From Halarcobacter anaerophilus (GTDB lineage: Bacteria; Campylobacterota; Campylobacteria; Campylobacterales; Arcobacteraceae), in NCBI RefSeq assembly GCF_006459125.1, contig NZ_CP041070.1, positions 2,790,001-2,854,000 of the forward strand: a stretch of 64,000 nucleotides of DNA, given 5' to 3'. The notes below the pieces were generated by a model. The model searched no databases and was not told the origin of the DNA. It saw only the letters and a program-made list of their open reading frames with translations. Made by a program: the position numbers and the translations under genes. Position 1 is the stretch's first letter. Each line of letters begins with the position of its first letter. Of this stretch, positions 1 to 8,979 are shown piece after piece.

Positions 1-1283
1 GGTTGATTATCTTCAGCAGTTGAGAATGTTTGAGATTTTTTAACAGGAATTGTTGTACCTTTTTCAATTAATTTTGTTGCAACTCCACCTAAAGTTTCAA
101 TTCCAAGAGATAAAGGTGTAACGTCAAGTAATAATACATCTTTTACATCACCTCTTAAAACACCTGCTTGAACAGCAGCACCTGCAGCAACAACTTCATC
201 AGGATTTACACCTTTATTTAAATCTTTTCCGAAATACTCTTTTACAACGCTGTTTGCTTTTGGAAGTCTTGTAGACCCACCAACCATAATAATTTCGTTA
301 ATGTCACCTTTACTTAATCCTGCATCATCAAGAGCAGTTTTAATATGTTGTAGAGTTTCATTAATTAAATCTTCAGTCATTGACTCAAATTTTGCTCTTG
401 TTAGAGATTTAACCAAGTGTAACGGTCCTGCATTTCCCATAGAGATAAAAGGTAGATTAATTTCTGTTGATTCTGCCGAACTTAACTCTTTTTTAGCATT
501 TTCAGCTGCATCTTTAAGTCTTTGAAGAGCCATTTTGTCATTTTTAAGATCAAATCCGTTTTCGTCTTTGAACTCTTTTGCCAACCAGTCGATAATTCTG
601 TTATCGAAATCATCTCCACCTAGGAATGCATTACCGTCAGTTGAAAGTACTTCAAATGTTCCGTCACCGATTTCAAGAACAGTAACGTCAAATGTACCAC
701 CACCTAAATCATATACAAGAACTTTTTCTTCACCTTTTTTATCAAGTCCGTAAGCAAGCGATGCTGCTGTAGGTTCGTTGATAATTCTTAGTACGTTAAG
801 TCCTGCAATCGTACCTGCTTCTTGAGTTGCTTTTCTTTGTGCATCATTAAAGTATGCCGGAACAGTAATAACGGCATCTGTAACAGTATCACCTAAATAC
901 TCCTCTGCATCTGCTTTTAATTTTCCAAGAATTTTTGCAGAAATTTCTTGTGGAGTATAAACTTTATCTCCAATCTCAACGGCAGCAGCACCGTTTCTGT
1001 TTACGATTTTATATCCAACTTTAGATTGTGCCTCTTTAGCATTCTCTTCATCCATCATCAGACCCATAATTCTTTTAATAGAATAGATAGTCTTTTCAGG
1101 GTTTGTAATAGCTTGTCTTTTTGCAGGATCACCCACAAGAACTTCACCTTTATCCGTAAATGCTACAATAGACGGAGTTGTGTTTTTTCCCTCTTTGTTT
1201 GGAATAACTTTTGACTCACCGCCTTCGTAAACTGCCATACAAGAGTTTGTTGTACCTAAATCTATACCTAAAACTTTACTCAT
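1..1283 (-). CDS. dnaK: DnaK (Hsp70) chaperone, 3' end cut off by the window
   Basis: Cytoplasmic ATP-dependent chaperone working with GrpE and DnaJ. The reading frame runs from ATG at 1283 to the window edge, giving about 427 N-terminal residues of the usual ~625. Visible Hsp70 signatures are [13 protein letters not shown] at the N-terminus (phosphate loop 1), [10 protein letters not shown] near residue 190 (phosphate loop 2) and [10 protein letters not shown] near residue 335. The whole nucleotide-binding domain and the start of the substrate domain are present; the lid is outside. AAGGA lies 7 bases before the ATG. It is the last visible gene of hrcA-grpE-dnaK, 93 bases after grpE, and should be under the CIRCE/HrcA control seen at 2772-2831. 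Identity is certain; only the truncation is artificial. Confidence 0.98.
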   Translation of the reverse strand, partial: MSKVLGIDLGTTNSCMAVYEGGESKVIPNKEGKNTTPSIVAFTDKGEVLVGDPAKRQAITNPEKTIYSIKRIMGLMMDEENAKEAQSKVGYKIVNRNGAAAVEIGDKVYTPQEISAKILGKLKADAEEYLGDTVTDAVITVPAYFNDAQRKATQEAGTIAGLNVLRIINEPTAASLAYGLDKKGEEKVLVYDLGGGTFDVTVLEIGDGTFEVLSTDGNAFLGGDDFDNRIIDWLAKEFKDENGFDLKNDKMALQRLKDAAENAKKELSSAESTEINLPFISMGNAGPLHLVKSLTRAKFESMTEDLINETLQHIKTALDDAGLSKGDINEIIMVGGSTRLPKANSVVKEYFGKDLNKGVNPDEVVAAGAAVQAGVLRGDVKDVLLLDVTPLSLGIETLGGVATKLIEKGTTIPVKKSQTFSTAEDNQ

Positions 1284-1351
1284 TTTATTATCCTTATCAA
1301 TTATCAAATTTTATTTTCTTAAATCAAATAGTTTTATGACTTTGCGGTCAA

Positions 1352-1366
1352 TGACGCTTTGCGTCA
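1352..1366 (-). other. Small hairpin between grpE and dnaK
   Basis: A perfect 6-bp stem (TGACGC / GCGTCA) with a 3-base loop lies 10 to 25 bases before the grpE stop on the + coordinate scale, so it follows grpE in the transcript. No T-run follows on the minus strand, so it is not a clear terminator. An mRNA-processing or partial attenuation role, letting dnaK accumulate differently from hrcA-grpE, is only an inference. Confidence 0.4.
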
Positions 1367-1376
1367 ATGAAAAAAT

Positions 1377-1949
1377 TTACTTTTTGCAGATTGAGACCAT
1401 TGCCGGTCTTAATAATCTATCTTTAAATTTATACCCTTTTTGCATTACTTGAACTATTTGTCCGTCTTCATGATCGGCACTGTCAACTTGCATTACGGCA
1501 TTGTGGTAATTTGGATCAAATTCACCATCTGTATCAACAATCGTAATATCATGTTTATCAAAAGCCGAATAGAAGTTTTTAATAGTTAGTTCTACTCCCT
1601 CTTTTAACTTTGACAATAACTCTTCAGAGGGAACCTCTTTTGAAGTCTCTTCTGCTGCTAAAGCCATTTCCAACGTATCAATCGGTGCTAAAAGATCTTT
1701 TGCAAACTTTTCACTTGCATAATCAATAGCTTGGTATTTCTCTTTTTCCAATCTTTTTTTAATATTTTCAAAATCTGCATGAACTCTAAAATATTTATCT
1801 TCACTCTCTTTTAATTTTGCTTCTAGTTCTGCAATTTTTTCATCAGCAGTCATTTCAGAAGACTCATTTTGTTCAACATTTGATTCTTTCTGAACCTCTT
1901 CGTTTTGTACTACTTCTTCATTATTTAATTCTTCTTGTTTATCACTCAA
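1377..1949 (-). CDS. grpE: GrpE nucleotide exchange factor
   Basis: GrpE releases ADP from DnaK and resets its cycle. The 190-residue protein has the usual shape: an acidic, low-complexity N-terminus (residues 1-35), a long coiled coil (about 36-105, ending in the [12 protein letters not shown] type segment) and a C-terminal beta-rich wing domain with the family signature around [18 protein letters not shown] (about 165-185). The start is TTG at 1949, preceded by GGAGAG with 5 bases of spacing; no ATG lies upstream in frame. It begins 10 bases after hrcA, so the two are co-transcribed and probably translationally linked. Regulation should follow the CIRCE element upstream of hrcA. Confidence 0.97.
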   Translation of the reverse strand: MSDKQEELNNEEVVQNEEVQKESNVEQNESSEMTADEKIAELEAKLKESEDKYFRVHADFENIKKRLEKEKYQAIDYASEKFAKDLLAPIDTLEMALAAEETSKEVPSEELLSKLKEGVELTIKNFYSAFDKHDITIVDTDGEFDPNYHNAVMQVDSADHEDGQIVQVMQKGYKFKDRLLRPAMVSICKK

Positions 1950-1959
1950 GGTAACTCTC

Positions 1960-2751
1960 CTAATTCATAGTTATCTTATTATAAAAATATTCATAATCTT
2001 TTGACAATTCACCCACGACTAACATTTTAACGTCTTTTTTTCCTACTTTGCAGTTATGACATATTCCTATGTAGCCTTTGGGAACTATATTATCAAAATA
2101 TAGATCTTCATCAATAGAGTCTAAAATTCTACCTTTTAAAAAAGAGTTAATACTCTCTTCATCAAGGTTATATTTAAGTGCCAAAGAGAAAAATTCTTTC
2201 GTATTGTAAATATGAAAATTTTTATTTTGCATATATTGACTGACTTTTTCATAAATTTCATAAGCTCCGACTTGTTTAGAGATATTTACTATATGAATCA
2301 ACTCCAAACCGACCATATCGCTTAAAAATCTGAATAATGCATCTGTAAATTTTACGGTAATTGAAAATGTTGAAAACTCCAAAATCATATATCTGTTTTC
2401 CACATTTAAAATATTTTTCAATATATCAGATTTTTGATCTTGAATAAAGACCGTTAATCCAATATCTTTTGAAAGATACGCAATTGCTTTTTCATCAACA
2501 AAATCAAGTTTAAAATTAAGTTTATCACTCCAATAATATTTTAAAGCTTCTGTTGTAGGAGTTCTTCCGCTACTTACATGTTCTTGAGCCAAGAAACCCT
2601 CTTCACCGAGCTTTTTAAAATAACCTCTAATTGTCGCCGGTGAATATGTAATATCATACATATTTTTAAGTTGTGTAGAACCAATAGGCTCTAAATGCTC
2701 AATATATGCTCTAATAATTGAATGTAATAAAAACTCTTTTTTGTCAATCAT
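1960..2751 (-). CDS. hrcA: HrcA heat-inducible transcription repressor
   Basis: HrcA binds the CIRCE inverted repeat and represses chaperone operons until heat draws GroEL away. The N-terminus is a winged helix (about residues 1-75) with the family pattern [21 protein letters not shown] followed by a SSGRTPT segment; the rest is the HrcA dimerisation/GAF-like domain. At about 263 residues it is shorter than the ~340 of Bacillus HrcA but normal for Campylobacterota. I chose ATG at 2751, which has AAGAGGA about 12 bases upstream. A GTG at 2778 extends the frame but lies inside the left arm of the CIRCE element, so it is unlikely to be the start. First gene of hrcA-grpE-dnaK and therefore autoregulated. 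Confidence 0.95.
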   Translation of the reverse strand: MIDKKEFLLHSIIRAYIEHLEPIGSTQLKNMYDITYSPATIRGYFKKLGEEGFLAQEHVSSGRTPTTEALKYYWSDKLNFKLDFVDEKAIAYLSKDIGLTVFIQDQKSDILKNILNVENRYMILEFSTFSITVKFTDALFRFLSDMVGLELIHIVNISKQVGAYEIYEKVSQYMQNKNFHIYNTKEFFSLALKYNLDEESINSFLKGRILDSIDEDLYFDNIVPKGYIGICHNCKVGKKDVKMLVVGELSKDYEYFYNKITMN

Positions 2752-2771
2752 TCTATATTCACTTCCTCTTT

Positions 2772-2798
2772 TTAGCACTTAAATTCTTAAACTGCTAA
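2772..2798 (-). promoter_or_regulatory. CIRCE operator (HrcA binding site)
   Basis: TTAGCACTT - 9 bases - AACTGCTAA matches the CIRCE consensus TTAGCACTC-N9-GAGTGCTAA with the exact 9-base spacer. One base breaks the pairing of the arms. It sits just downstream of the -10 box at 2803-2808 and before the hrcA ATG, so bound HrcA would cover the transcription start. Confidence 0.9.
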
Positions 2799-2802
2799 AA
2801 TA

Positions 2803-2831
2803 ATTATACTATATGAGTGAGTAAATGTCAA
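2803..2831 (-). promoter_or_regulatory. Consensus sigma70 promoter of hrcA-grpE-dnaK
   Basis: On the minus strand TTGACA (2826-2831) is followed by a 17-base spacer and TATAAT (2803-2808). Both boxes match the vegetative consensus exactly, which is rare in AT-rich Campylobacterota where -35 boxes are usually weak. The predicted start falls inside the CIRCE element, as expected for a strong promoter held down by HrcA. Confidence 0.9.
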
Positions 2832-2922
2832 GTTGTTTCTGGCAAAAGATAAACAAACCTGCTAAATTTTAAATAATTAATATTTTATATAGCTTTTTTT
2901 ATCTTTTTTCAACTTTTTTCAT

Positions 2923-2928
2923 TATAAT
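2923..2928 (+). promoter_or_regulatory. Candidate -10 box for the TAXI binding-protein gene
   Basis: TATAAT at 2923-2928 is preceded by three T-runs (around 2894-2900, 2904-2909 and 2914-2919) spaced about 10 bases apart. Phased T-tracts replacing a -35 box are typical of Campylobacter-type sigma70 promoters. The leader before the ATG at 2950 would be only about 15 bases. Confidence 0.55.
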
Positions 2929-2949
2929 AAAAAGAAAAAGAGCTTTTCA

Positions 2950-3891
2950 ATGATAAAAACCATTTTTCTCCTATTTCTTTTAAATACTTTTCTTCTTAGT
3001 TCCGAGTTTATTACAATCGGTACGGGAAGCGTTACAGGAACTTATTATCCAACAGGCGGAGCTATTTGCAAGATTGTAAATAAATATAAAAAAGAGACGA
3101 AAATCAGATGTTCGGTAGAAGCAACGGATGCTTCCGTTTATAATATTAAAGCTATTGACGAAGGTGACTTGGATTTCGGTATTGCCCAATCAGATACGGT
3201 TTATCAGGCAGTTCACGGAATAAAAAAATTTAAAAACCATCCAATAAAAAAACTGCGGGCAGTAATGTCTATATACACGGAACTTTTCTCCCTTGTTACA
3301 AGAAACGATGCAAATATTAGAAGTATTGAAGATATAAAAGGAAAAAGAATAAATATCGGTAATGCAGGTTCGGGAAACGAGGCAACGACAATGACACTGC
3401 TAAACGAATTGGGAATTAAACTTTCGGACTTTTCATATGTAGGAAGATTAAAAGCGGGAGAAGCCCCCGATGCGCTAAAAAATAATTTAATAGACGGATA
3501 TTTTTATATGGTAGGTCACCCAACTGCAAATATTAAAGATGCTTCAATTAATACGGATATTTATTTAACACCTTTAAAAGGTAAAGTTATAAATAACTTT
3601 ATAAAAAGAAATCCCTATTATATAAAAGATATTATTCCCGGACATCTTTATAAAGGAGTAGATAAACCTGTTCCAACTTTTGGCGCAAAAGCTGTACTTA
3701 TTACAAGTTCTGATGCAAGTTCAAAAGCTGTTTACACTTTGGTTAAGGCTATTTTGGAAGATTTTGAAGAGTTTAAAAAACTACATCCCGTATATAAATA
3801 TATTACGAAAAAATCTCTGCTTGAAGGATTAAGCGCACCGCTTCATGAAGGGGCAGCTAAATACTTCAAAGAGAATAACTTTATAAAATAA
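2950..3891 (+). CDS. TAXI-family TRAP transporter solute-binding protein
   Basis: Periplasmic receptor of the TAXI branch of tripartite ATP-independent transporters; ligands of the few studied members include glutamate, glutamine and other acids. The 313-residue protein starts with a signal peptide (MIKTIFLLFLLNTFLLSS, residues 1-18) and then the family hallmark FITIGTGSVTGTYYPTGGAI (about 20-40). The conserved AQSDTVYQAV and KRINIGNAGSGNE segments follow, and the length is normal. No TRAP membrane subunits (4TM or DctM-like) are nearby, so the partner must be encoded elsewhere or the protein works alone as a sensor. It stands by itself, divergent from hrcA and convergent with the response regulator, whose 3' end is 2 bases away. 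The substrate cannot be predicted. Confidence 0.9.
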   Translation: MIKTIFLLFLLNTFLLSSEFITIGTGSVTGTYYPTGGAICKIVNKYKKETKIRCSVEATDASVYNIKAIDEGDLDFGIAQSDTVYQAVHGIKKFKNHPIKKLRAVMSIYTELFSLVTRNDANIRSIEDIKGKRINIGNAGSGNEATTMTLLNELGIKLSDFSYVGRLKAGEAPDALKNNLIDGYFYMVGHPTANIKDASINTDIYLTPLKGKVINNFIKRNPYYIKDIIPGHLYKGVDKPVPTFGAKAVLITSSDASSKAVYTLVKAILEDFEEFKKLHPVYKYITKKSLLEGLSAPLHEGAAKYFKENNFIK

Positions 3892-3893
3892 AT

Positions 3894-4610
3894 CTATTTT
3901 TTTAAAGGTTTTTCAATAATATAACCGTAACCTTTGTGAGAGATAATAAAATCATTGTCTTTAACTTTATCTTTTAATCTTTTCATAACTGTTCTAAAAG
4001 CAGAATCGTTTGTATTTATATCATTCCAAACAAGCTCTTTAAATTTAGGTACGGGAACTACATCCCCTAAATTATCTATTAATACTTTTAGAATATCCAG
4101 CTCTTTTTTTGAAAGTTTTACTATACTCTCTTCACTATAAAGTTTGTCATTTACTTTATCATAAGTATATTGTTTATTTAGCGTTATTAATTTGCTTTTT
4201 CCGTTATGACTGTTATCTGCTAAAACTTCCTCTTTGGCTTTTTTCAGCATTTCCATCATATTATCAATATTTAAAGGTTTAACAAAATATCCCAAAACTC
4301 TTAAGTTTATAAGTTTTAGCAAATCATCCTCATTTTTATGGGCACTTACAATTATAAATCTTTGATTAGGTACAAGTTCTCGCATATCATCAATCATTGA
4401 AATACCGTCTTTATTAGGCATTTTCAAATCTGTTAAAACTAAATCAAACCGTTTTTTCTGTTCAAAGTTTTTTTTGAAAATAGAAGCGCCTTCTTCTCCG
4501 TCTTTGGCAACGACAACTTCATCAAAAATCGTATTTAAATAAAAAGAGAGCGTTTTTCTTGCAACATCTTCATCTTCTACTAATAAAACTCTCGTAGAGT
4601 AGCTCTTCAT
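3894..4610 (-). CDS. OmpR-type response regulator
   Basis: Two-component DNA-binding regulator, about 239 residues. The receiver domain (about 5-125) shows the acidic pair in LLVEDED, the phospho-acceptor Asp at about residue 61 (LTDLKMPNKDG), the switch Ser in FIIVSAHK and the Lys in YFVKPLN. The C-terminal winged helix (about 145-237) ends in the OmpR-like pattern DSAFRTVMKRLKDKV and HKGYGYII. ATG at 4610 has AGGA 7 bases upstream and is preferred over an in-frame TTG at 4616. It lies 49 bases after the PAS histidine kinase and is its obvious partner. Targets are unknown. Confidence 0.93.
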   Translation of the reverse strand: MKSYSTRVLLVEDEDVARKTLSFYLNTIFDEVVVAKDGEEGASIFKKNFEQKKRFDLVLTDLKMPNKDGISMIDDMRELVPNQRFIIVSAHKNEDDLLKLINLRVLGYFVKPLNIDNMMEMLKKAKEEVLADNSHNGKSKLITLNKQYTYDKVNDKLYSEESIVKLSKKELDILKVLIDNLGDVVPVPKFKELVWNDINTNDSAFRTVMKRLKDKVKDNDFIISHKGYGYIIEKPLKK

Positions 4611-4659
4611 AGACAAGTCCTAAAAATATTATTTGCGTTTATTATATCAAAAAATAATT

Positions 4660-7233
4660 TTAAATGGGTAAAACTATTGTAAAAACAACACCCTCTTTAA
4701 TATTATGTACAAAAATCTTACCGTTCATATTTTTTTCGATAATTGTTTTCGCCATAAAAAGTCCTATTCCCGTACCTTGGTTTTCAAACTTCGTAGTAAA
4801 ATAAGGTTCAAAGATTCTATCAATAATTTTTTTAGGTATTTCACCGCAGTTATTAGAGATAGTTATCTCTACTTCTTCTTTTTTCTTCTTTACTGAAATC
4901 CTAATCCAAGGAGAAAAATCTGTTTTATCTTTTTTTACGATAACAGCATCATTTGCATTATTTAAAATATTTAAAATAACCTGTTCAAACTCATTTTTAT
5001 AGTTAAAGATAGAGATATTTTGAGCATCCATACTTATGGCAACGCCATATTTTTCAAATTGTGTTTCAACTATATTTAAACACTCGATTATCGCTTCTTT
5101 TATATCAAATTTGATTTTATCTTTATTTGGTTGATAAAAATTTCTAAAATCATCTATTGTTTGAGACATATACTCTATTTGAACATCGGCATCGTTTATC
5201 GTTTCATCTAACTCTTTTTTTGAAAGAGTTCCGTAACTGTCTTTTATATAATGAATTAGAAGATTTATATTATTTAAAGGTTGTCTCCATTGATGGGCAA
5301 TATTCCCCAGCATTTCTCCCATTGCCGCAAGTTTACTTTGATGAACCAACATTCTGTCCATCTCTATATTTTTTGCTACTTCCTCTTTTACTTTTTGTTT
5401 TAATTGTTCTTGTGTCAATTTCATTCTGGTTATATCATTTATATATCCGTATAAATGTGTTACGTTTCCAAAATCATCTTTTAAAAAAATTGTTCTGTTA
5501 AATATCCATCTTATTTCTCTGTTTTTATCTCTTACTCTATAGATTTTGGTAAAAGATTTGTCATCTCTTTTTATAGCCTCAAAAAGACCTTTTTTTACCT
5601 TTTCAACATCATCTTCATGAACAAAATCAAAAAATTTAACCCTTTTGCTCTCAAAATCTTCAACGATATATCCATATGAACTTATTGATTTAGAGAGATA
5701 TTCTATAGTTAAATTTTCATCATTTTTCCATTTAAAGATTACGATTCTTCCGTATTCAACCAATAAATCTACATATTTTAACTCTTTTGTAAGTTTTTTT
5801 CTCTGTTCAATATCCATAGACATCATAAGCATTCTTTTATGATGTTTATCTTCAAAAGCTTTACCTCTTACGAAAATCCATTTAAATCTGTTTTTTTTAT
5901 CTTTAATTCTATATTCACAAATAAAGTGTTCACTCTGCCCTTTTAAATGAGTTTCAAGTTTTTGTCTAACTGTTGAGACATCATCTTTATGAATAAGATT
6001 AAACCACTCATCCAAAGTATTGATATCTCCGTCTTTATAACAAAACATATCTAACCATTTTTTAGAAAAATAGATATGATTGGTTTTTAAATCAATATCC
6101 CATAAACCGTCATTTGAAGCGATAATGGCAAGTTCATACCTCTCTTTCCACTTTTTATACATTATGTTTTTTGTCTCTAATCTTTTATTATATCTGTGAA
6201 AAATTTTATTGGTAAACTTTGCAAAAAGATAAGAAGCAATAATCAAAAAAAGCGAAATAAGCGAAATAATTGCAATAGAGATTGAAAGGTTAGAGTTATA
6301 TTCATACTTTATTTTAGATATTTCCCGGGCTAAAAAATCACTTCTAATAGAGACTAGAAAATTGTATTTTCTAAAATTGTAAGTATCGCTACTTTTTGAA
6401 TCTTCTATCTTTTTTGTATCTTTTTTTAGAATAATATTGGAACTATATAAAATATCTCTGTCTAAAATAGACTTTGCTTCTATTTTCTGCCCTCTGTTAT
6501 AATAGTTAAAAACATACCCTTTATCATAATCATAAAACCAAAAATAGCTGTTTTTATAATATTTGCTCTTTTGTACAATAGAGTTTTGAATAACTTTTCT
6601 TGTACTGTCTTTCATATCATCGATTTTTGAAAAAGCCCCTAAATACAAACCTTTTTTATCTAAAAATTTAAAATAGCTTAATCTTATTTTTCTTTTTTGC
6701 TTATCAATCCAATAAATAAGACTGTCTACTCCTATATATGATATATTTCTTAACATATGGTGTCTGAAATTTTCTATTTCTAAACTTGAACCTGTGATTG
6801 TTTTTAGATAATCAATTATATTTTGTCCGTACAAAATTTCATTAGAGTCTTTGTTAAACAAAACAAAATCAAAACCGCTTCGTTGTTCTAACTCCTCTAT
6901 CTTTTCTCTAATCTCTTCTACTTTTATATTTTCATCAAAAAAATTTATAAAACCGTATAAAGAGATTACAGCCTCTCTTAAAGAGATCTCTTCACTGTCA
7001 AAAGAGGCACTTGCATTAAATTTAATATCATCTATAAAAGTATTTAAAATCTTCTCTTTTTGAAACTTGTCTTCTTGAAGAACAAGGGAGATTTCATTGT
7101 TTTTTTTAAACTCTAAAATAAAAGTAGTAACAATTATAGATACTATTGCACTAATAAAAACAAAAATTAAGGGAGTAAAAACCAGATGTTTTTTTATATC
7201 CGAAAGATTATAAAATTTTCTTTTTTTAAACAT
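4660..7233 (-). CDS. Membrane sensor histidine kinase with two PAS domains
   Basis: Sensor kinase of 857 residues. It has TM helix 1 (about 17-40), a large periplasmic sensing domain of Cache type (about 45-310), TM helix 2 (about 317-338) and two PAS/PAC domains (about 365-480 and 490-605). The HisKA helix follows with phospho-acceptor His about 647 in the motif NIAHQWRQPLNN. The HATPase domain has the N box NILNNANDAV, FEPYFTT and GTGIGLFMAK. The HQWRQPL variant is common in Arcobacter and Sulfurimonas kinases. The ATG overlaps the truA stop (TGATG), so it is translated with the envelope operon upstream. The response regulator follows directly. The Cache ligand is unknown. Confidence 0.93.
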   Translation of the reverse strand: MFKKRKFYNLSDIKKHLVFTPLIFVFISAIVSIIVTTFILEFKKNNEISLVLQEDKFQKEKILNTFIDDIKFNASASFDSEEISLREAVISLYGFINFFDENIKVEEIREKIEELEQRSGFDFVLFNKDSNEILYGQNIIDYLKTITGSSLEIENFRHHMLRNISYIGVDSLIYWIDKQKRKIRLSYFKFLDKKGLYLGAFSKIDDMKDSTRKVIQNSIVQKSKYYKNSYFWFYDYDKGYVFNYYNRGQKIEAKSILDRDILYSSNIILKKDTKKIEDSKSSDTYNFRKYNFLVSIRSDFLAREISKIKYEYNSNLSISIAIISLISLFLIIASYLFAKFTNKIFHRYNKRLETKNIMYKKWKERYELAIIASNDGLWDIDLKTNHIYFSKKWLDMFCYKDGDINTLDEWFNLIHKDDVSTVRQKLETHLKGQSEHFICEYRIKDKKNRFKWIFVRGKAFEDKHHKRMLMMSMDIEQRKKLTKELKYVDLLVEYGRIVIFKWKNDENLTIEYLSKSISSYGYIVEDFESKRVKFFDFVHEDDVEKVKKGLFEAIKRDDKSFTKIYRVRDKNREIRWIFNRTIFLKDDFGNVTHLYGYINDITRMKLTQEQLKQKVKEEVAKNIEMDRMLVHQSKLAAMGEMLGNIAHQWRQPLNNINLLIHYIKDSYGTLSKKELDETINDADVQIEYMSQTIDDFRNFYQPNKDKIKFDIKEAIIECLNIVETQFEKYGVAISMDAQNISIFNYKNEFEQVILNILNNANDAVIVKKDKTDFSPWIRISVKKKKEEVEITISNNCGEIPKKIIDRIFEPYFTTKFENQGTGIGLFMAKTIIEKNMNGKIFVHNIKEGVVFTIVLPI

Positions 7234-7955
7234 CAGTAATATACCTTTGTCAGGTACAAACCGTAAGGTGATGCAGGAATTCTAAAAATATGTTTTTTCT
7301 TATTAAGTTGGGCTTCTAAATCTTCTATTAAAAGTTTGCCCTCTCCGACTTTTATTAAAAATCCGACCATAAGTCTGATTTGGGAACGTAAATATGAGTT
7401 GGCACAAAATTTAAAAACATATATATCCCTGTATTTATAAAATTCTGCTTCATAAACTTCTCTTACGGTATTATCTTTATCACTGCCTTTTTTATGGAAA
7501 TATTCAAAATCATGAACCCCTTCAAAAAGTTTTATTGCTTTTTTTATCTTTTCTTCATCAAACTTTTTTATATGAGAGATATATTTTGAATTAAATACGG
7601 TTGTCTCTTTTTTTGAGACTAAATATCTGTATACCCTTTTTTTAGCATGAAACCTTGAGTGAAAATCGTTTTTAACTATTTTTATATCTTTTATTTTTAT
7701 AGAGGAAGGAAGATGTCTGTTTAAAACATCTTTTAGCTTTTGTAAATTTTCCCAGTAAGAGGGTATTTTACAGTTAAAAACCTGCCCTGTTGCATGAACA
7801 TCTTTATCTGTTCTTCCGCTTAAAGTGATTTTTGTATTAATATTTAACTGCTTAAAAACTTTTTGAATACTATCTTCTACACTTAAGCCGTTTGGCTGGG
7901 TTTGACTTCCTTGAAAACAAGTACCGTCATAACTGATAGTAAATTTTGCATTCAT
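7233..7955 (-). CDS. truA: tRNA pseudouridine(38-40) synthase TruA
   Basis: Converts uridines 38-40 of the tRNA anticodon stem-loop to pseudouridine. The catalytic Asp is in SGRTDKDVHATGQV (about residues 50-63), and the second family block LIRSQIRLMVGFLIKVGEGK-type sequence (SYLRSQIRLMVGFL here) is near residue 190. About 240 residues is typical. ATG at 7955 begins the conserved MNAKFTISYDGT and follows the upstream stop by 1 base. A GTG at 7976 would add 7 residues inside the previous gene. In Campylobacter the same order (uppS, peptidase, permease, truA) is found, which supports the assignment. Confidence 0.96.
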   Translation of the reverse strand: MNAKFTISYDGTCFQGSQTQPNGLSVEDSIQKVFKQLNINTKITLSGRTDKDVHATGQVFNCKIPSYWENLQKLKDVLNRHLPSSIKIKDIKIVKNDFHSRFHAKKRVYRYLVSKKETTVFNSKYISHIKKFDEEKIKKAIKLFEGVHDFEYFHKKGSDKDNTVREVYEAEFYKYRDIYVFKFCANSYLRSQIRLMVGFLIKVGEGKLLIEDLEAQLNKKKHIFRIPASPYGLYLTKVYY

Positions 7956-7956
7956 A

Positions 7957-8979
7957 TTAATACTGCTTTTTAACACTTCTTGTATATAAAAAATAACTCC
8001 AGCTTATCCACAATACAGGTATTATATATAAAGAGTGAAGATAGACTTGTTTTGTCAAAAAGCTAATTAAAGAGTAGTAAATTACTATATAAAAAGCACA
8101 CCATTGAACGGCTTTACTCTTTTCATAACGAGGATTATAATATCCGTAATTAACGGCAATAAGTAAAGATAGAAGAGGGAAAAGAGACAAAAGAATATAA
8201 TATGCAAATTTTTGCGTTTCCGAGTCATCATCTAACAAATAGTGTTTCCAATAGTTATAAGAATCTATAAAAGTATAACCTGAGTGGTTGTTTCTAATAT
8301 TATTGAAAATAGTCATATTCGAATAATCGATTTGATTAAACTCTTCATCTTGAATATGAAAAGATTTTCCTTCAAAGAGTTTAAAACTAAGTTCCCCTTC
8401 ATCATTATTTAAAGTTGCATTTTTTGCAATAATAAACTGATCTTGATTATTTTGAGTTTTAAAAAGTTTAACATTGTGATAAAATTTTTCATCTTTTCTT
8501 TCAATAAAAATAAGCCACTTACCCAAGTTTTGACCAAATTCGGAGGCTTTTATATTAAAATTTGCTTCTGTCTGTTTCTTATCCATAAAAACTTCTCTTT
8601 CATACTTTGTTTTAGGAATAAGACCCAAAGATACAACCATCAAAGACAAAGAGATAAAAATTGTTATAGGCAGAAAAATTTTTAAGATTTTTAAAGGATT
8701 TAATCCAAAAGAAGTTACAACAATAAGTTCATACTCATTTGAAAGTTTTGACAAAGTAATAGCAACGGAAATAAAAAAAGATACGGGAAGCGTATAAAAG
8801 ATTATTGAAGGCATCATAAAACCGTAAAGTTTGATTAACTCAAAAAAGTTAATAGTAATAACTGAAGTTAAAGATGCAATCTTAACTAAAAAAATAATTG
8901 ATGTAATAAAATATAAGCCCAAAAAGATAGGGAAAAAAGTTAAAGCTAACTGGTTAAATAAATATTGTCTTAATTTCAA
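7957..8979 (-). CDS. LptF/LptG-family LPS export permease
   Basis: Inner-membrane subunit of the Lpt ABC complex that lifts lipopolysaccharide from the membrane to the periplasmic bridge. Of 340 residues, about 1-110 hold three TM helices including the conserved region YTLPVSFFISVAITLSKLSN. About 130-240 is the periplasmic beta-jellyroll, and 255-335 holds three more TM helices. Only one of the LptF/LptG pair is in this window, and I cannot decide which it is. The ATG overlaps the stop of the prepilin peptidase by 4 bases (ATGA), so it belongs to the glmU-to-truA operon. Placement among cell-wall precursor genes fits an envelope role. Confidence 0.88.
   Translation of the reverse strand: MKLRQYLFNQLALTFFPIFLGLYFITSIIFLVKIASLTSVITINFFELIKLYGFMMPSIIFYTLPVSFFISVAITLSKLSNEYELIVVTSFGLNPLKILKIFLPITIFISLSLMVVSLGLIPKTKYEREVFMDKKQTEANFNIKASEFGQNLGKWLIFIERKDEKFYHNVKLFKTQNNQDQFIIAKNATLNNDEGELSFKLFEGKSFHIQDEEFNQIDYSNMTIFNNIRNNHSGYTFIDSYNYWKHYLLDDDSETQKFAYYILLSLFPLLSLLIAVNYGYYNPRYEKSKAVQWCAFYIVIYYSLISFLTKQVYLHSLYIIPVLWISWSYFLYTRSVKKQY

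Noticed and set aside
5157-5501. Plus-strand 114-residue hydrophobic frame
   Set aside because: Lies antisense to the HisKA/PAS part of the histidine kinase, whose motifs are clear; no start signals.
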